From positions 1 through 64,000 of the forward strand of contig WWBZ02000040.1 of NCBI GenBank assembly GCA_011503125.2: a DNA stretch of 64,000 bases. Reading direction: 5' to 3'. The notes below the pieces were generated by a model. That model was not told the DNA's origin. It did no database searches and worked only from the letters and a program-made list of their open reading frames with translations. Of the stretch, positions 47,581 to 61,101 are shown in pieces. Position numbers and translations under genes: made by a program. Within the stretch, counting starts at the first letter, position 1. Each line of letters begins with the position of its first letter. The DNA is from Botryosphaeria dothidea (Eukaryota; Ascomycota; Dothideomycetes; Botryosphaeriales; Botryosphaeriaceae).

Positions 47581-49422
47581 TGGTGGTTTATGCTTCTAAA
47601 ATGTTAGCTTGATGTGTTGTGGTATTCTCTAGATCAACCATAAACTCAGCCAGAAGCTCCACGTCTTTGCGCAAGATCTTGTCCGTTTTCCACTATCATT
47701 TCCACCAAAACCGCTAGCAAAATTCTTACTGCGGAGATGCAGCACACGCCCGCGGAATTGACGTGGCTTTCGTTCCTGACAATGCTTCCTCATACCGCGC
47801 CACACGCTTTCCCGGTCTCCGCCTCGGCATTCCGCGTCCCGATGCCGACACACCCGCCTACACGATTCTCGCCTCCCCTTCGGATCCGGACTTTCTCGCT
47901 TTCAAAGATACCGGTCAACAGCGGGGAGCGAATGTTGAACAAGGGGGAGCCGCCTTTGACGCTCTAGACTGTAGGCGTCTGGAAAACGTGCTGATCAGTG
48001 TCCGAGAGGCAGGGCGTAGGCAGGTGCAGATCCGGGTCACATGCCCTCACCCCAACGCATGACATTCCGCTCCGGTGACGGCAAACGTCGTCCGACAGGC
48101 GCACGTTGAGATGGGAAGCTGGTGGCGGCGTGTGGACTGATCGCCCGGGGTAAGGAGATGTTGCCTGGGCCGATTACGGCGATGGAGGTTATGCAATGTC
48201 ATTGGGTGTTCAGCTGAGCGCTCAGATTCTGCTCCCTGATGTGCTTTTGTGATAAGCGCTGCATTAGGCCGGCGCCCGATCAATATCGGCCGCCAGAGGA
48301 CTTCGCACGAGGGTTGTCTCCTCCCGATCGATGCCCTGTCACCTCGGAAGGCGTACGTACTTACGCATGGACTGTCCGCGACAGGTCGATCCTAGTCTGG
48401 CCTGGTCACGGCGCCTGGGAGAAAGTCGGAGGAGCAGTGACCATGAAGATAGTCATGGTGGCGACTATCGTGGGTGGTGATGAGCGGCGTCGAGCACAGC
48501 TGAGATAGTGGCACTCGCCTGAATGCGCGAAGCCGGGGAAGTGATCTGAAGAGATAGTTGGCAGGCGCCTGATAAAGAAGATAGCAATCATTGCAAGGGA
48601 GAATCGTGGAGACTGGGACAAATACAGTCGCTGCCATTCGAATGGAAAGCATTTCTTGAGACCTAGGAAATAGGATCCGTGTCGTTTCCGTGACTTAACC
48701 AGCAGTGGCCAAGCTATGCCAGTCTTACTGCTGTGCGGAAAGACAGAGACACTGAGAATTGATATTTTGCAGCAAATAAGAACGGTAACCGAAACAGTCG
48801 TCCGGATGCAATTGTTTAAAGAAATTCATAATCTTTACATATCAGGTGCCTGCTTCAACTTGCCATAAGTGATGACAGACAACTTTGTGTGGTTGCAAAA
48901 GACACGGACAAGGATTCTATCCATCCATACGGGAAGAGCAGTATGAAGAATCTTCAGCGACAAAAAGAGACATATCGTACAGAGCATGCAGTTCGAGAAC
49001 ACAGATTCCTTTGAATGCGTACTATTGTAAGGGACTCTCCTTTAAACCCAGCAAAGAGAATGACAGCCAGAATCCGACTCCAAATCACTGCTGATTATTA
49101 CTCCACAACACCTGGTCCTCTTTGCAGCAGTAATATCGCCCCCAATGCCCCACGTGAACGCAATAAAAGCAATTAACGCGAAAAGGGAGTTGAGGTGCAG
49201 ATGCCGCACGTGAGGGAAAGATGAGCGAATGCGATCCTTGCCGTTGATCCGAGCCCAAAGGGTCCAAGCTGATCTCCAGATGGATTTATTGGATGATCTA
49301 CATCGAGGTTATTGGATCCACCCATCACTTTCCTGAAGCACGTGCCGCGGCCGGCCTTGCCTCGCAAACGGAGATTATTAACACACGAAATCGAAAAAAA
49401 GACACAACGGACGCCGGGCCAT

Positions 49423-50869
49423 CTACTCGTCATCGGCTTCCTCAACGCTCGCTTGCATCCGCTGGCGCGTCTCTCCCGCCGGTGGTGCAACCCCCGTTGC
49501 AGCAGGGGCACTATCAACAGGCACCTCAGGAGCAGCGGCGGGTGCTCCCTCGGCCGACGCTGCAGGTGCAATTGGTGCAGCGCCGGGAGAAGGTCCGTGT
49601 GCATGATTGTGGTTGTGGGGATGCGCGTGGTTGTGAGCTGTGGCCTCCTTAGCCTGCTTCTTCGCGGCCCTTTCCGCCTTTTTCGCCTTCTTCGCTTCCT
49701 TTGCCCTCTTCTTGTCTTCCTCGGTCTGGTGAACGAGTCAGTGTTGAATGAAAACATCGTAGATTGTAGATCGAGATATTGCACGTCTAGAGATGGAAAG
49801 GGTAGTGGATGGCTTACCTCCTGCCAAGCCCAAACGGGCCGGAAAGAATCGAAGAATCCGACATCCTCGAAGAGGTTCGGGTACAACCAAAGACCAGGCG
49901 GGACGATGAAAACGGTAATGCAGAAGAGAATCAAACGGAAGATGGCCATGGCGAAGAAGAGACCGATCAAACCCAGCATGCCCATGCTGAGATACCAGAC
50001 ACCTTGACGCATGACGAGCGGCCACAACGGGAACATCACGACGGCGAAGACAGCAACCAAAGCGAGAAGAGCGTAGAGCTTCTGCTTCCACTGTGAACCC
50101 TCATACAGCCAGACGTAGTGTGAGTCGTCGTCCGCGTTCTGCTGCTGTTCCACGCGAACCGTCCAAAGACCCTTAACCCGCTTCTTCTTGCCATGGCCAT
50201 GGCCCTCGTGCGGATCAAACTTGGAGACACGGAGAGCGAGCAGGGAAAGTGGCAAGAGCTTGAAGGCATTCTCGGCAGAGGCTCGGTCGGTGACGGGCGG
50301 AAGCAGTTGATTCTTTGCGCGGGCCTTCTCATACGCCTCGGAGTGAAGAGCACGAATGGCGCGTTTGACTGGGGGCAGAGTCAGCGTGGCTGCCAAAAGA
50401 AGGTTCTTGCAGGATGCAGCCTACCTCTGAACATGTCCTTGCGCTTTTCATTGAAGATGCAAGTGCGGGGCTTGAGGTCCTGGCTCCTTAGGAAGTTGGC
50501 GACAGCGAGAGCTTGCGGAGTCGGAGGACCAGGCTGGACAGGCTGAGCACCGGGGGGCATAGGACGCGCTTGTCCTGGCTGTGGAGGTTGGCCACCCTGC
50601 TGGGCGGCCTGCTGGGCGGCCTGCTGCTGCATCATCTGCTGCTGGCGCATGGCTTGAGCCTTCAGCTGCTCGACGTACTGCGGCACGGTCATGCCGTGCT
50701 TCTGGGCCTCTGCAGCAAGCTGGCGCTGCATGAACTGGATCTGCTCCGGAGTGGGCTGCTGTCCGGGGCGCAGGGGCGGAGGCATAGGGCCGCCGGGACC
50801 GGGCATGGGACCTGGCATTGGCTGTCCGGCCTGCGGTCCTCCCGGACCTTGGGTTGGAGGCGTGGCCAT
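49423..50869 (-). CDS. sec62: Sec62, ER protein-translocation subunit, 432 aa
   Basis: Part of the Sec62/Sec63 complex that feeds post-translational clients into the Sec61 channel of the ER. Exons are 50869–50425, 50368–49818 and 49725–49423; the introns are 56 and 92 bp. The first splice forms DMFRVKRAIRAL, the conserved family junction. The N-terminus (1–120) is Pro/Gln/Gly-rich with AQQAAQQGGQ. The conserved cytosolic domain runs from about 125 to 240 (KRKDMFR … SHYVWLYEGSQWKQK). Two membrane segments lie at about 247–267 and 272–303, with WLYPNLFEDVGFFDSF after them. The C-terminal tail is Lys/Ala-rich (KKRAKEAKKAKKAERAAKK), then His/Asn-rich, then acidic. It is divergent from the L12 gene. 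No defects seen. Confidence 0.95.
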
Positions 50870-51223
50870 TGTCGGTGGAGAAAGTGCTACGGCAACGGCG
50901 AGCTGGTGAAGGAAACAAGACTCGAAATGTATGTGGGCCGCGTGGCTTCAGACACCTAGGCAAGCACGCTTCCTGGGCGAGACGGTCGTGCGGGGGTTAA
51001 AAAGTCGCGGTTGCGCAGTTTGGTTAAAAGACACATCGCATCACCGCGAGCGGTCAGCCATGGTGTTCGCCGCACCCGCTAGCGCGCCAAGCCGGAAGGC
51101 GCCAAGACCCCACAACCTAACCGAGAAGCACTTTTACCTTCGATATCGCGCCGCAACTCTTTCTCTGCACCCGCGACATCTTCGACCTCACCGAAAGAGA
51201 CAGACTACCTTACAGCACTAGCC
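50870..51223. promoter_or_regulatory. Divergent promoter of sec62 and rpl12
   Basis: 354 bp between the start codons, and it must hold both core promoters and both leaders. The L12 side is pyrimidine-rich near the start (acctaaccg, ttttacctt), as is common for ribosomal-protein leaders. Confidence 0.55.
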
Positions 51224-51896
51224 ATGCCGTAAGTATCGTCCTTTCGGGCTCTGGCTACTATCCATGGCTAATGCGCGCGTGCTCGCAGTCCCAAGTTCGA
51301 TCCCAATGAGGTCAAGATTATCCATCTGAGGGCCACGGGTGGTGAGGTTGGTGCCTCGTCTGCCCTCGCCCCAAGATCGGTCCTCTTGGTCTGTCCCCCA
51401 AGAAGGTCGGTGAAGATATTGCCAAGGCCACGTAAGTACTCCTTCGCAAATGCTGATGCGACGAGCGATGGGCTGACAAGCAAATTTTTTCAGTGGTGAC
51501 TGGAAGGGTCTCCGTGTCACGGTCCGCCTCACCATCCAGAACCGTCAGGCCGCCGTCTCGGTCGTTCCCTCCGCTTCCTCCCTGGTTATCAAGGCTCTCA
51601 AGGAGCCCCGCGTGACCGTAAGAAGGAGAAGAACATCAAGCACACCAAGTCCGTCCCTCTGGACGAGATCATTGACATTGCCCGCACCATGAGGTTCAAG
51701 TCTATGGCCAAGTCTCTTGAGGGCACCGTCAAGGAGATCCTCGGTACCGCTTTCTCCACTGGCTGCCAGGTTGATGGCCGTTCCCCCAAGGACGTCCTCC
51801 GACGACATTGAGAACGGCGAGATTGAGAGTGAGTTTGATCAAGCCCTTCATAACTTAAACTTCAGCTGACGGGGTTTTGCAGTCCCTGAGGAGTAG
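51224..51896 (+). CDS. rpl12: 60S ribosomal protein L12 (uL11), three apparent single-base frameshifts
   Basis: A cytosolic large-subunit protein of the stalk base/GTPase-associated centre. Exons are 51224–51228 (only ATGCC), 51289–51431, 51494–51828 and 51883–51896; the introns are 60, 62 and 54 bp. The spliced product opens [17 protein letters not shown], continues through [19 protein letters not shown] and ends EIPEE, all typical of L12. The frame is broken three times: one C missing in cccc at 51369–51372, one missing in cccc at 51606–51609, and one extra base near 51795–51800. Correcting them gives exactly 166 codons (165 aa), the usual length. All splice sites are intact and L12 is expected to be essential, so sequence errors are likelier than a pseudogene; a processed copy is excluded by the introns. 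Confidence 0.9.
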
Positions 51897-54566
51897 ATAC
51901 CCACAAAAGCAAAATCTCAATCCACTTCATGTCGTTTGCATAATGGTCTGCGATAACGATGGTCATGTTATTGGGCAATAGGGAAAATCAAAAAATGCAA
52001 TCCCGCCGAGGATCGGGATCGTCTCGGGACCGAATTGTGCCTCTCATCTTTTGTTTGTGACTTGATGTCACCTTGCCAACACTCTGGCCCATACTTTCTC
52101 ATCCATGGGATCGGCCTATTTTGGTGCAAGGAAGAAAAACTCTCTGACCTATACTCACCGCGACACCGTGCCCTTCGGGGCTGTGGGTGCAGCGGTCCAT
52201 CTTCTGGTCTACATACCACTCCATATCGTGACACCCCTGAGTTAGTCTTGATTATGAATGCGAGAAAATTGCGGAAATTTCCGTTATATTGGAAATGTAT
52301 TGGCTTTTCCCGCCGCCTTTTGCAAAAGTACGAGGTGTGTATGCATCATGGAGATAGCTCCGCACGAGCTAGAAGGCTTGCATATCGGGGGGTACAAGAT
52401 GCTTATACATGGCGCGTCCAGTGTGAAAATGCCTAGGGCTCGTTCGACTTTGCTCGACATTTTCAGCGAACTAATGATGCAGGTGCGTACGGCTCGCAAA
52501 TTTGACCGCATTGTGGCATTGCGAGGAAGAAGCAGTAGGAAGTCATGGGACGCTTCGACGGTAACTAGCCGTGTCGATCGGATCCACCCGACAAGACGAC
52601 ACATCAAACACCGGCCCATAGCTACGTGTGCGCTTCGCGCTGAGAGGGCGAGGGCATAGTCATAAGGGGAGCAAGACCTGGTCGGACCCTTGCGATAGGC
52701 GGGAAGCGGCGAGATTGAAGTGTGCCAGCCTAGTCAGTCAGTGTGGAGGAAGGCGGAAGGCAGTATTGAGAGGTATAAAGGTGCTACTACCGCTGCCTGA
52801 GGGCGCCAGCCGGTTGGAAGCAGGCTATAATAAGCACAGTGCATAAAATGCGCACACGTCTGCAGCGGGCGGCAAGCAGCGGCACAGCGCGTTGTAAGGC
52901 TGTCGGACAAAAGGTGGGCGCCAGGCAGCCGTCTGGCAGCACAAGATTGCTTTTTCCCGCAGCAGGCTCGCTGAACAAGCCTTTCTGTCCTCAGAACCAG
53001 CTTGCTGCGAACGTTTTCAACGGCGGCCATCGCTGTCGGGGCCAGGACTCGGCGGGCCATGTGAAGGATGTCGTGCAGGCGGGCTCCTTACATAAAGCAC
53101 CCGAGGCGGGTGGCACAGGCTCAGCGGCATCAAGTGAGCTTTACTCGATGCATGCACTCAATAAAGGCGGGCCATATTGGAGCGGCCGACGCATGCGGGC
53201 GGCGCGATCTGAGGCTCTCGTCACCAGCGGCGGCGCCGCGGGGCGGGATGCGTGGAGGAAGGCGTTTGGCGTTTGGCTTGGGGCTTGCAGCCTCACCGAT
53301 TCGATTCGCGCGACAGACCAAGGTCCAGCAGCTTCCATGCTACGCGTGTCCTGAGTCAGCCATGCGGCCACCTCCGTGCCATCCGAAACCCAGGCGAGCA
53401 AGGATGGAAAGCTGCTTCTCCACACTCTCTGGCGTCGCCGTCCCATCGGTGGGACCAGAAGGCCAACGGCGGCCGATCGCTTCCTTCACAATGGCGTGTT
53501 GGCAGGGTTCTGCGGACGCCACAAGTGATCAGATAAAAAGCACTGCAGCGACGCCGTACGGCGCGCGTCTGGGCGCTCTCTCGGCGCAGGCTCATATCCC
53601 CAGCCCGGCAGCCCTCTCCACGCTACGCGCATGAGCACGCCAAGTTCTCACCCAGCCCTGCCTTCTTCTTCATCCTCCCACCAAGTCGAGTCCGCGCTGC
53701 AGCCGCCCTCCCCAGCACGCTCCCAGGCCCCTCCGCGCGCCCCCAGCAAGAGTCCACGGCCAGCTGGGCTGCCAACCGCCAGCACGAAGCTACAAAGTGC
53801 GCTGCTGCGCCCGGCCGCGCACCAGCTGCGCTCGCCCGCGCCGCTTGTCACCTCCGTGTGACCGTCCTGGATGCTGCAAGCCGCCGCGTCAGTGAAGCGC
53901 AAGTCAGGCTGCCACCGCGCGACCGTCGCAACGCGCTCTCCGGCCGGTCCCCTCTCCTTCTCAGCTCTGTCAGCGTCAGCTTATCCGTAGACCCTGCCTG
54001 TCGCCGCGCTGTCCAGCCCCGGCACGGCGCGCGCTGCTGAGTGATACATTCCCATCCTCGAGTCGTGCGTCGCCAGACGGCCAAACCGAAAGGCCACCGC
54101 TCCCTTGCATTCACCACCCGCATTTCGATTTCTGAGACCTATCTTGACGCTTTGTCTTCTACACCGCCGGCAAACCTCTGCCATCCGTCGCTCTCTCTGC
54201 CTCTCCTCGCTCCCTTCCGCTAAACGAGTCAGCCTGCTGCTGCGACCAGCGCCTAAACACTCGGCCCCCCGTGCTCGTGTCAGAACCACCGAAAAGATCG
54301 CCGGAATCTCTGCTGGTATCTGCCAGTGGAGAGGGCCGGACGCCATCACACTGAACGCGCCATACACGACATGTCATGCGTAGGCGACGGGACGACATCT
54401 CTACGCAAAGGCATAGGCACAGCCGGTCTTCCTAGACTGCCTATATGATTAAAGTCACTTTGGCGTTGATCTTTATCTCTCCCGGGTCCTTATACGTCGA
54501 CGGCCCTTTTCGATAGTCGACGTACTTTTTTTTTTTACCAGCACCTGTACCAGTAGCTCTATAGAC
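51897..54566. other. 2.7-kb spacer; probable long 5' leader of the GT41 gene
   Basis: The first ~150 bp are the L12 3' flank. The rest has only short frames without motifs. From about 53.6 kb it becomes C/T-rich, like fungal promoters and leaders, and carries several short upstream ATG frames before 54567. A T/A run (tttttttttt) sits near 54527–54536. Confidence 0.45.
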
Positions 54567-57500
54567 ATGACGACGATACGACAATACCCCCCGCAACCCC
54601 AGGCCCCAGCGCATCCGTTTGGCCGTAATCCATCCTACGCAAACTACAACTCCCTGCCGACCACGCCTCGTATGGGACCTCTTCCCGATAAGGTTCCCCG
54701 AGATCGCCTCCTACAGCTGCCTCAGCAGTACGCCTATCCGCTCCAGAGGACCAATTCTTATCCCCTGCGTGGATCGCCGAAGGAAGAACAGGCAAAGTCA
54801 GAACGGTCGGAAAATATGCTCCGCAGGAAGACACCGAACGGCATCCTACCCGAGGCCTATGACGGCAGCGCCTCAGAAAAGCCTCACGCCATGAAGCACA
54901 TCCTGCTTCCTGTCACGTCGGCGGACGGCGCGGTGCAACAACCGGCTGTGCCGTTCGGCCTCACGAAGGATCTCCCTCTTCGTACGCCCGGCATGATGCA
55001 GCAGGTGTCACACACTCAGGTTCAGCAGCAATTGCTGCCGGTTGAAAATTGGGATCTCAATCAGTTCAGCTTTGATCCTCCAAACGTGAGTCGGAAGCGA
55101 GGCCAGCAGCAGTTCCCACAGATTGATTCGATGCTGAACCAGGTGCCGACGCCTCAACAGCAACTGCAGTATTTGCAAATGGGTCAGCAGTACGGAGTCG
55201 CATTGCAACCACCCCTGCAAACTCCGCTGGGGCCCACCGTGTCAAATGAAACCGGGCTTTACGGTCCGTACTGGCCAGACGGAACGTACGTGCCTTACCG
55301 TCCCGCCGCTGTCAGAGATCCTCGCTTCAACACAGCGTCGCTGTCTACCTGGAACCACCAGCAATCTAGTTTCAGCAATCGGATCAACGGCAACTGGCCT
55401 CCTCTTGGCAACCTGTCCCTGGACGCTTCAAATTGGAAAGCTCCACATCAAACACAACTTGGCCATTCTCTAACACCGGGCGCTGTGGGATACAATTCTG
55501 CAGGGACAACATTTGGGTTGGCGCAAAATTTCAACAGTCATAACGATCAAACGTGGCTTTCTGGACAACAACAACAACAACAACAACAACCTTCGCAACA
55601 GTTTCTCGGATCTAACCAAAATACCCTTCACAATGGCTATCAAAATGGAAGTAGCCAAACTAATTTTCAACGCCCCGCCTTACCCCATCAATCAGCTTCA
55701 TACCATCCTGGAGACTCTTCGTCTCGAGAGCTCACACCTATTGCGACCCCACTTTCGGATTTTGGATTGACTTCTAACAAAGCCCAGAACAAGGAGCGGG
55801 TGCTTGATTGGGCTCACCAAATCTACGTCGAGCTTTTGAGTTATCATCATTCGCGGAGACAGGGCCATCACAGTAGAAATGCGCATGGCCAAATACAGCC
55901 GAGCATTTTTCCAAAGCCACCGCGACAACCCGCAGCAGATTTTTCAGCCGTATCAAAGCAGGCCGAACACCGTCAGCAACATGCACTCAACGGCGGAGGC
56001 ATTGTGGATCCAACTTCGGCGCTTACGAATTCACGTTCGACTTCATTTTGGAAAGACCACCAGCGACGCTCATCATGGCAACAACCAATGGTCAACAGTA
56101 TGGGCGTGCAACAGCCAGTCCAACCAACGGATGCGTACCGGAGTTTGCGGAGAATGTCGGGCACATCATTTTCGTCGATGTACCCTTCAATCACCCGCGA
56201 TCTTCCGTCCACTGCAGTGTCAGCAATTGATCAAATCACTCAATACTGTCAAGAAAGTTCCTGGAAATGGATTGATGGGATGCTGGTTGGTGGGTGCCTC
56301 GCCTACGCGCTTGGCGACTATCAGCGAGCACTATTCTATTATTCGAAGATTCTGGAAATTGACTCAGAGTAAGTGCACCATTTACTTGATCTCTTTGAAG
56401 AAAAAGCATTAGAGTAATTATCAACTGATCGTCACACAGTCATGTCGAAGCACTGTCAAATGTTGCGGCGACGCTCCATTCATTGGGTAAGAAGCAAGAA
56501 GCCGAACAGCATTGGTGGAAGGCGGTGCAGCTGCGACCTTCATACTTCGAGGCGGTCGAGCATCTCGTCCAGTTACTCTGCACAGACCACCGCGGAAAGG
56601 AGGCCGTTAGCATCATCGACCACATCGAGCGCTCCTTACAATGGCCAGGTACCTATTCCGACCGGCGCAGCGACATCTCAGGTGGAGGCAGATCACCGCA
56701 GTCTGAGGCTTCTGACAAGCCCGTCTTCGAATACGATGGAGATCAGGACAATCTTCCGAAGGAGCTCAACGACATGCCTGGATCTGACCTGCCTGGTTTC
56801 GGAACGAGTGGTTACGCTATTTCTGGATCTGAAAACGGTCGTATGCTGTCTCTTGTCCATGCAAAAGGCAATTTGCTTTACAGTATGGGTGACAATGCTG
56901 GAGCGGCTAAAGCTTTCGAGAATGCCGTGCTCATCAGTGCTGGCAAACGGGCGGGAGGTATCAGCAGTTTGATCAAGCATATCCTCAAAGTGGTTGACGA
57001 AGACGAGTTCGGGACGGCCACGCCTGGAACGCATACATCGAACTCGACCGAGCCGATTTTACTCCCACCTGTTGCCGCCCTCAGGACAGCACAACTCGCT
57101 TTTCCCAACAATGCAGACTTACCCGGTCTGCGATACATTCCGAATAAGGGCATGGCCAAGAAAGCTGCGGTCTCAACCACGAGTAACTCGCTGCTGTCAT
57201 TGGCCAAGATATTTCAAGATGGGATGGCATCAGGGCTCCCCAAAGCACCATATCAATCTGCATACGGCGTCCGCGAGATTCTTGCCCTTTACTATCTTTC
57301 GCTTTCACTGCAACCAAGCCCGTCGACAGCCAACAATGTTGGTATCCTTCTTGCCAGCGTTCAACAAACCGTTCCTCCGAAGAAAATCTACCAAGACCCG
57401 CAACAGACAAGGATTCCCGGTGTCGTTCCCGGCAGTGGCATTGCTCTGGCTTTGGCTTATTACAACTATGGCCTCAACCTCGATGCTGGTCATGCTCATC

Positions 57501-59805
57501 TGTATACGAACCTCGGCAGTCTCTTGAAAGACCTCGGTCAGTTGAAAATGGCTATTGCAATGTACGAACAGGCTGTCCACTGCGACGGTAACTTCGACAT
57601 TGCGCTCGCAAACTTGGCCAATGCCGTCAAGGATGATGGAAGGATTGCCGACGCCATCGTCTATTACAAACGCGCGGTCAAGGTCAACCCTGACTTTGCA
57701 GAAGCCGTATGCGGTTTGGCGAACGCCCTGAATTCTGTTTGTGGATGGGCAGGTAGAGGCGGTGTCGCGAGCGACGGAGGCAGGCGAGACCGCTGGCACG
57801 TTGACGAGCATGGAATGCTTCTCGATGCAACGAAGCCAGGAGCAGTCAGCACCGGTTGGCTCAAACGTGTCGTGGATTTGGTCGAAAAACAGCTTGGGGA
57901 AGGTGAAGACTGGGGACGAGGATCGCTCAACGCCAACTTCATGCAGGCTATGATGCATGTGCTTGCTTACACAAGTAGCAGCCAGAGAGAGGCGCACGAT
58001 CGGATCGAAGAGATGAAGCGGACGCTGAAGACCTGGTCTGGGCAGAAGTGGGAAGGTCACAGGCTTGTTCGTCTGGCTGAGCGTGCTATTCGACGGCTTA
58101 GCTGGCAATGGTACCATGACAGGTGGATTAGGGGTAAGGAGCGCAGCGTCTCCTACTATCGCCGACCTAATCTGCCATCAAGCCTTACCGTCCCAACCGC
58201 CCCGACAGTACTTCCGTTCCACACATTTACCTGCCCCATGTCGGCCAAACAGATCCGGCTCATCTCCCAGCGGAACGGTCTCAGGATATCAGTCTCGACT
58301 CTCAAGGCCCCATGGATGCCCCAGACGGTATTCGAACCTCCCTCGCCACCCAACCCGTATCTCAAGGTCGGCTATGTCTCTTCTGATTTCAACAACCACC
58401 CACTGGCACATCTCATGCAGTCTGTCTTTGGCATGCACAACCGCGCTCGTGTTAAGGCTTATTGTTATGCCACGACCATGAGTGACAATTCTCCGCATCG
58501 TCAACAAATTGAGCGGGAAGCTCCCGTCTTTTACGACGCGCATACGTGGTCCGCAGAGAGGTTGGTTCAGCAGATCGTCAAAGATGGCATTCATATCCTC
58601 ATCAACCTTAATGGCTACACCCGAGGTGCTCGCAACGAGGTTTTTGCCGCGCGCCCTGCACCAATTCAGATGTCATTCATGGGGTTCGCTGGTACACTCG
58701 GGGCTGAATGGTGTGACTACCTTCTCGCAGATGAGACCGCGGTGCCACCTAGTACGCTGCGACCGTGGCGTAGGAATGTGGATCTTGAGGATCAGCTGGT
58801 CGATGAGAATAGCGGTGGTGACCAAGACAACTGGGTATATGGTGAGAACATCATCTACTGCAAGAACACCTTTTTCTGCTGCGACCACCGTCAAAGCGCC
58901 CCGGACGTTCACGGTGAACAACTCGATTGGGAGTCAGAGCAAGTCAGGCGATGGCAAATGCGCAAAGAAATTTTTCCGGACCTGCCTAACGACGTGATAA
59001 TCCTTGGAAATTTCAACCAGCTGTACAAGGTAAGAACCTCGACGAGCTCACCTTTGTTTTGGATCCTTACGCTTCCCCAGCGGATTTCCTGCAGCAGTTC
59101 AGCTAACACACATGGTAGATTGAGCCCACGACATTCCGCACCTGGCTTCGGATTCTCGCCAACTTGCCCAAAGCTATTCTGTGGCTCCTGCGTTTTCCGG
59201 ATGTTGGTGAGACTCATCTCAAACAGACGGCGCTTGCTTGGGCCGGGCCTGAAGTTGCTTCGCGCGTCATCTTTACCGACGTGGCTCCGAAGCATCAGCA
59301 CATTTCTCGTGCTCGTGTTTGCGATCTATTCCTCGACACCCCCGAGTGCAACGCACATACTACGGCTGCTGATGTACTTTGGAGCGGTACGCCTTTGCTC
59401 ACATTGCCGCGATATCCGTACAAAATGTGCTCCCGCATGGCGGCGTCCATTCTCAAGGGTGCTCTTCCGGATAATGATGCAGGGCGACAGGCCGCCAGTG
59501 AGCTCATCGCACAGAATGAGGAGGATTATGAACGCCTTGCTATCAAGTTGGGAAGCAACGTCAGATACCACGGCCACAGGATCAGCGGGCGGCTGGCAGA
59601 TCTGAGGAGGTTATTGTACGAGAGCAGATTTAGCTCCGCTTTGTTTGATACCAAGAGATGGGTTATGGACCTCGAGGAGGCATATGAGACGGCCTGGGAC
59701 CGGTGGGTCAAAGGCCAGGGTGGAGACATTTGGCTCAAGGGAAGCCGGCCATCAGGCGTGCTACCTGCTCCCGCCTGGTGGCATTACAGCCGACCGTTGA
59801 GATAA
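54567..59805 (+). CDS. GT41 O-GlcNAc transferase-like protein (OGT/SEC type), 1692 aa
   Basis: Predicted to transfer a sugar from a UDP-sugar to Ser/Thr of cytosolic and nuclear proteins. Exons are 54567–56368, 56440–59029 and 59119–59805; the introns are 71 and 89 bp, phases close, and there is no frameshift. Residues 1–420 are disordered and Gln-rich (eight Gln near 334–342), with MLRRKTPNGILPEAYDG and KHILLPV as conserved spots. TPR repeats begin near 600 across the first splice; the clearest set is about 940–1035 (LYTNLGSLLKDLGQLKMAIA …). The catalytic halves start at LKVGYVSSDFNNHPLAHLM, with His1254 matching the OGT catalytic-region histidine. NFNQLYK ends at Lys1464, and HTTAADVLWSGTPLLT follows as the nucleotide site. 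Substrates in filamentous fungi are little known. The protein is longer than animal OGT, mainly through the front. Confidence 0.93.
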
Positions 59806-61101
59806 CGGGGAGCTGAACAGAGATGACCGAAACGAAGGATGTCTGCTGGAGTGCGTCCCGGAAGAGAGGCTTTTGGGAGCTTCCTGCGGGGTTGTGGCTG
59901 AGACAGGTCGGATATCGGGATTCCGGCAATGGGCACCGAGGCTGGTGGATTCCTGCAACATCTCCCGAAAGGCGTTCTGCTCTTCGCGTTCGCGTTCTGC
60001 CTGAACGCCATACTCTTTTCCTGCATGTCTTTAGACGGACCCTCTTTTACCTAGCCACAGCGCTGTCGCTTAGGAGTTGGTGTTCTGGTGTCTTGGAGTC
60101 CAGCGTTCAAGCCAGTGGAGAGGACGATGTGGAGGCGCACGCACTATATCCGTTTGTTTCTTTTTCGCGAAACATTGCCATATCCGCCGGTTTTCAGACC
60201 GGGCGGTGGGGATATCCTTCTTTGGATAGTAGGAGTAAGGGACTTTGTCTTAATTTGCCGTTTGGATATCTATTCATGGGCGTTCGCGCATCATCACCAC
60301 CTTCACGAGATCTGATCAACCTTGTTGTCACGTTACCTACTGCATTTCGGCGTTGCGTTCTTGGGGCCTTTGAATTTCCTTGGATGGAAAAAAGGGAAAG
60401 ATATACCATGATGTTTTCTGCCCGCCCAGCGAGTGAGGAAGATAAGGGTTCGTCCTTCATTCTTTTTGTTTTTTGGGTGCGATGATGAATGGACGTTCTT
60501 TGATTCCCCATAATCCCTCCTCCAACTGGGGACTGTGGCTTCTCTTTTTTTTTCAACACAGTACTCTTGCACACGCAAAGATGGTGCTCACGCGCACATA
60601 GATACCCTGCTTTAATTACAGCAAAATGCCCTCGACTGCGGGCAGTTTCACTCTTCTCTCTCCCTCTCTGACCAAGAAATCAGCGCTGACATTTCCACAC
60701 TGTCTTGCTTTCTGCTGAGTCTGTGATCTCCCAGATTGTGCGTGCCCCTGCCACTGAATCATCCCCTCACCCACGTTTTGCTGATGCTCACTTACTTTTT
60801 CTTCCCGCCTGTCTCAAGCCTCTGAACCATCTGATCCCATCTTTTCTGACCACCAGAAGTCTTTTTTTCATGCATGTCACCCGCACGCATCTTCGGAAAC
60901 GCACATATCCACGTGGATGTACTCGAAACAGACAGCGCGGGCCGTTGTGTAGGTTTCAGCCTCGGAGGCTTGCTTACGTGGGCTTTTGGTGGTGACGCGA
61001 GATCTGCTACGTGCATCATCTGCTACACATGAGGCAAAGAAAAGGAACGTCTGTGTGTTTGTAGGGGTGCTGTAGCCCTGTGGCTTTCATAAAAATATCG
61101 T

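Larger units (their letters stand above)
45976..49422. other. 3.4-kb spacer with no supported gene
   Basis: Contains a GTGC microsatellite (46951–46974), a G14 run (47074–47087) and one hairpin element (47496–47580). Short open frames on both strands show no motifs. The last ~150 bp are the SEC62 3' flank. Confidence 0.5.

Noticed and set aside
51224..51896. L12 as a processed pseudogene
   Set aside because: Three introns with good splice sites are present, and the frameshifts cancel to the exact family length.
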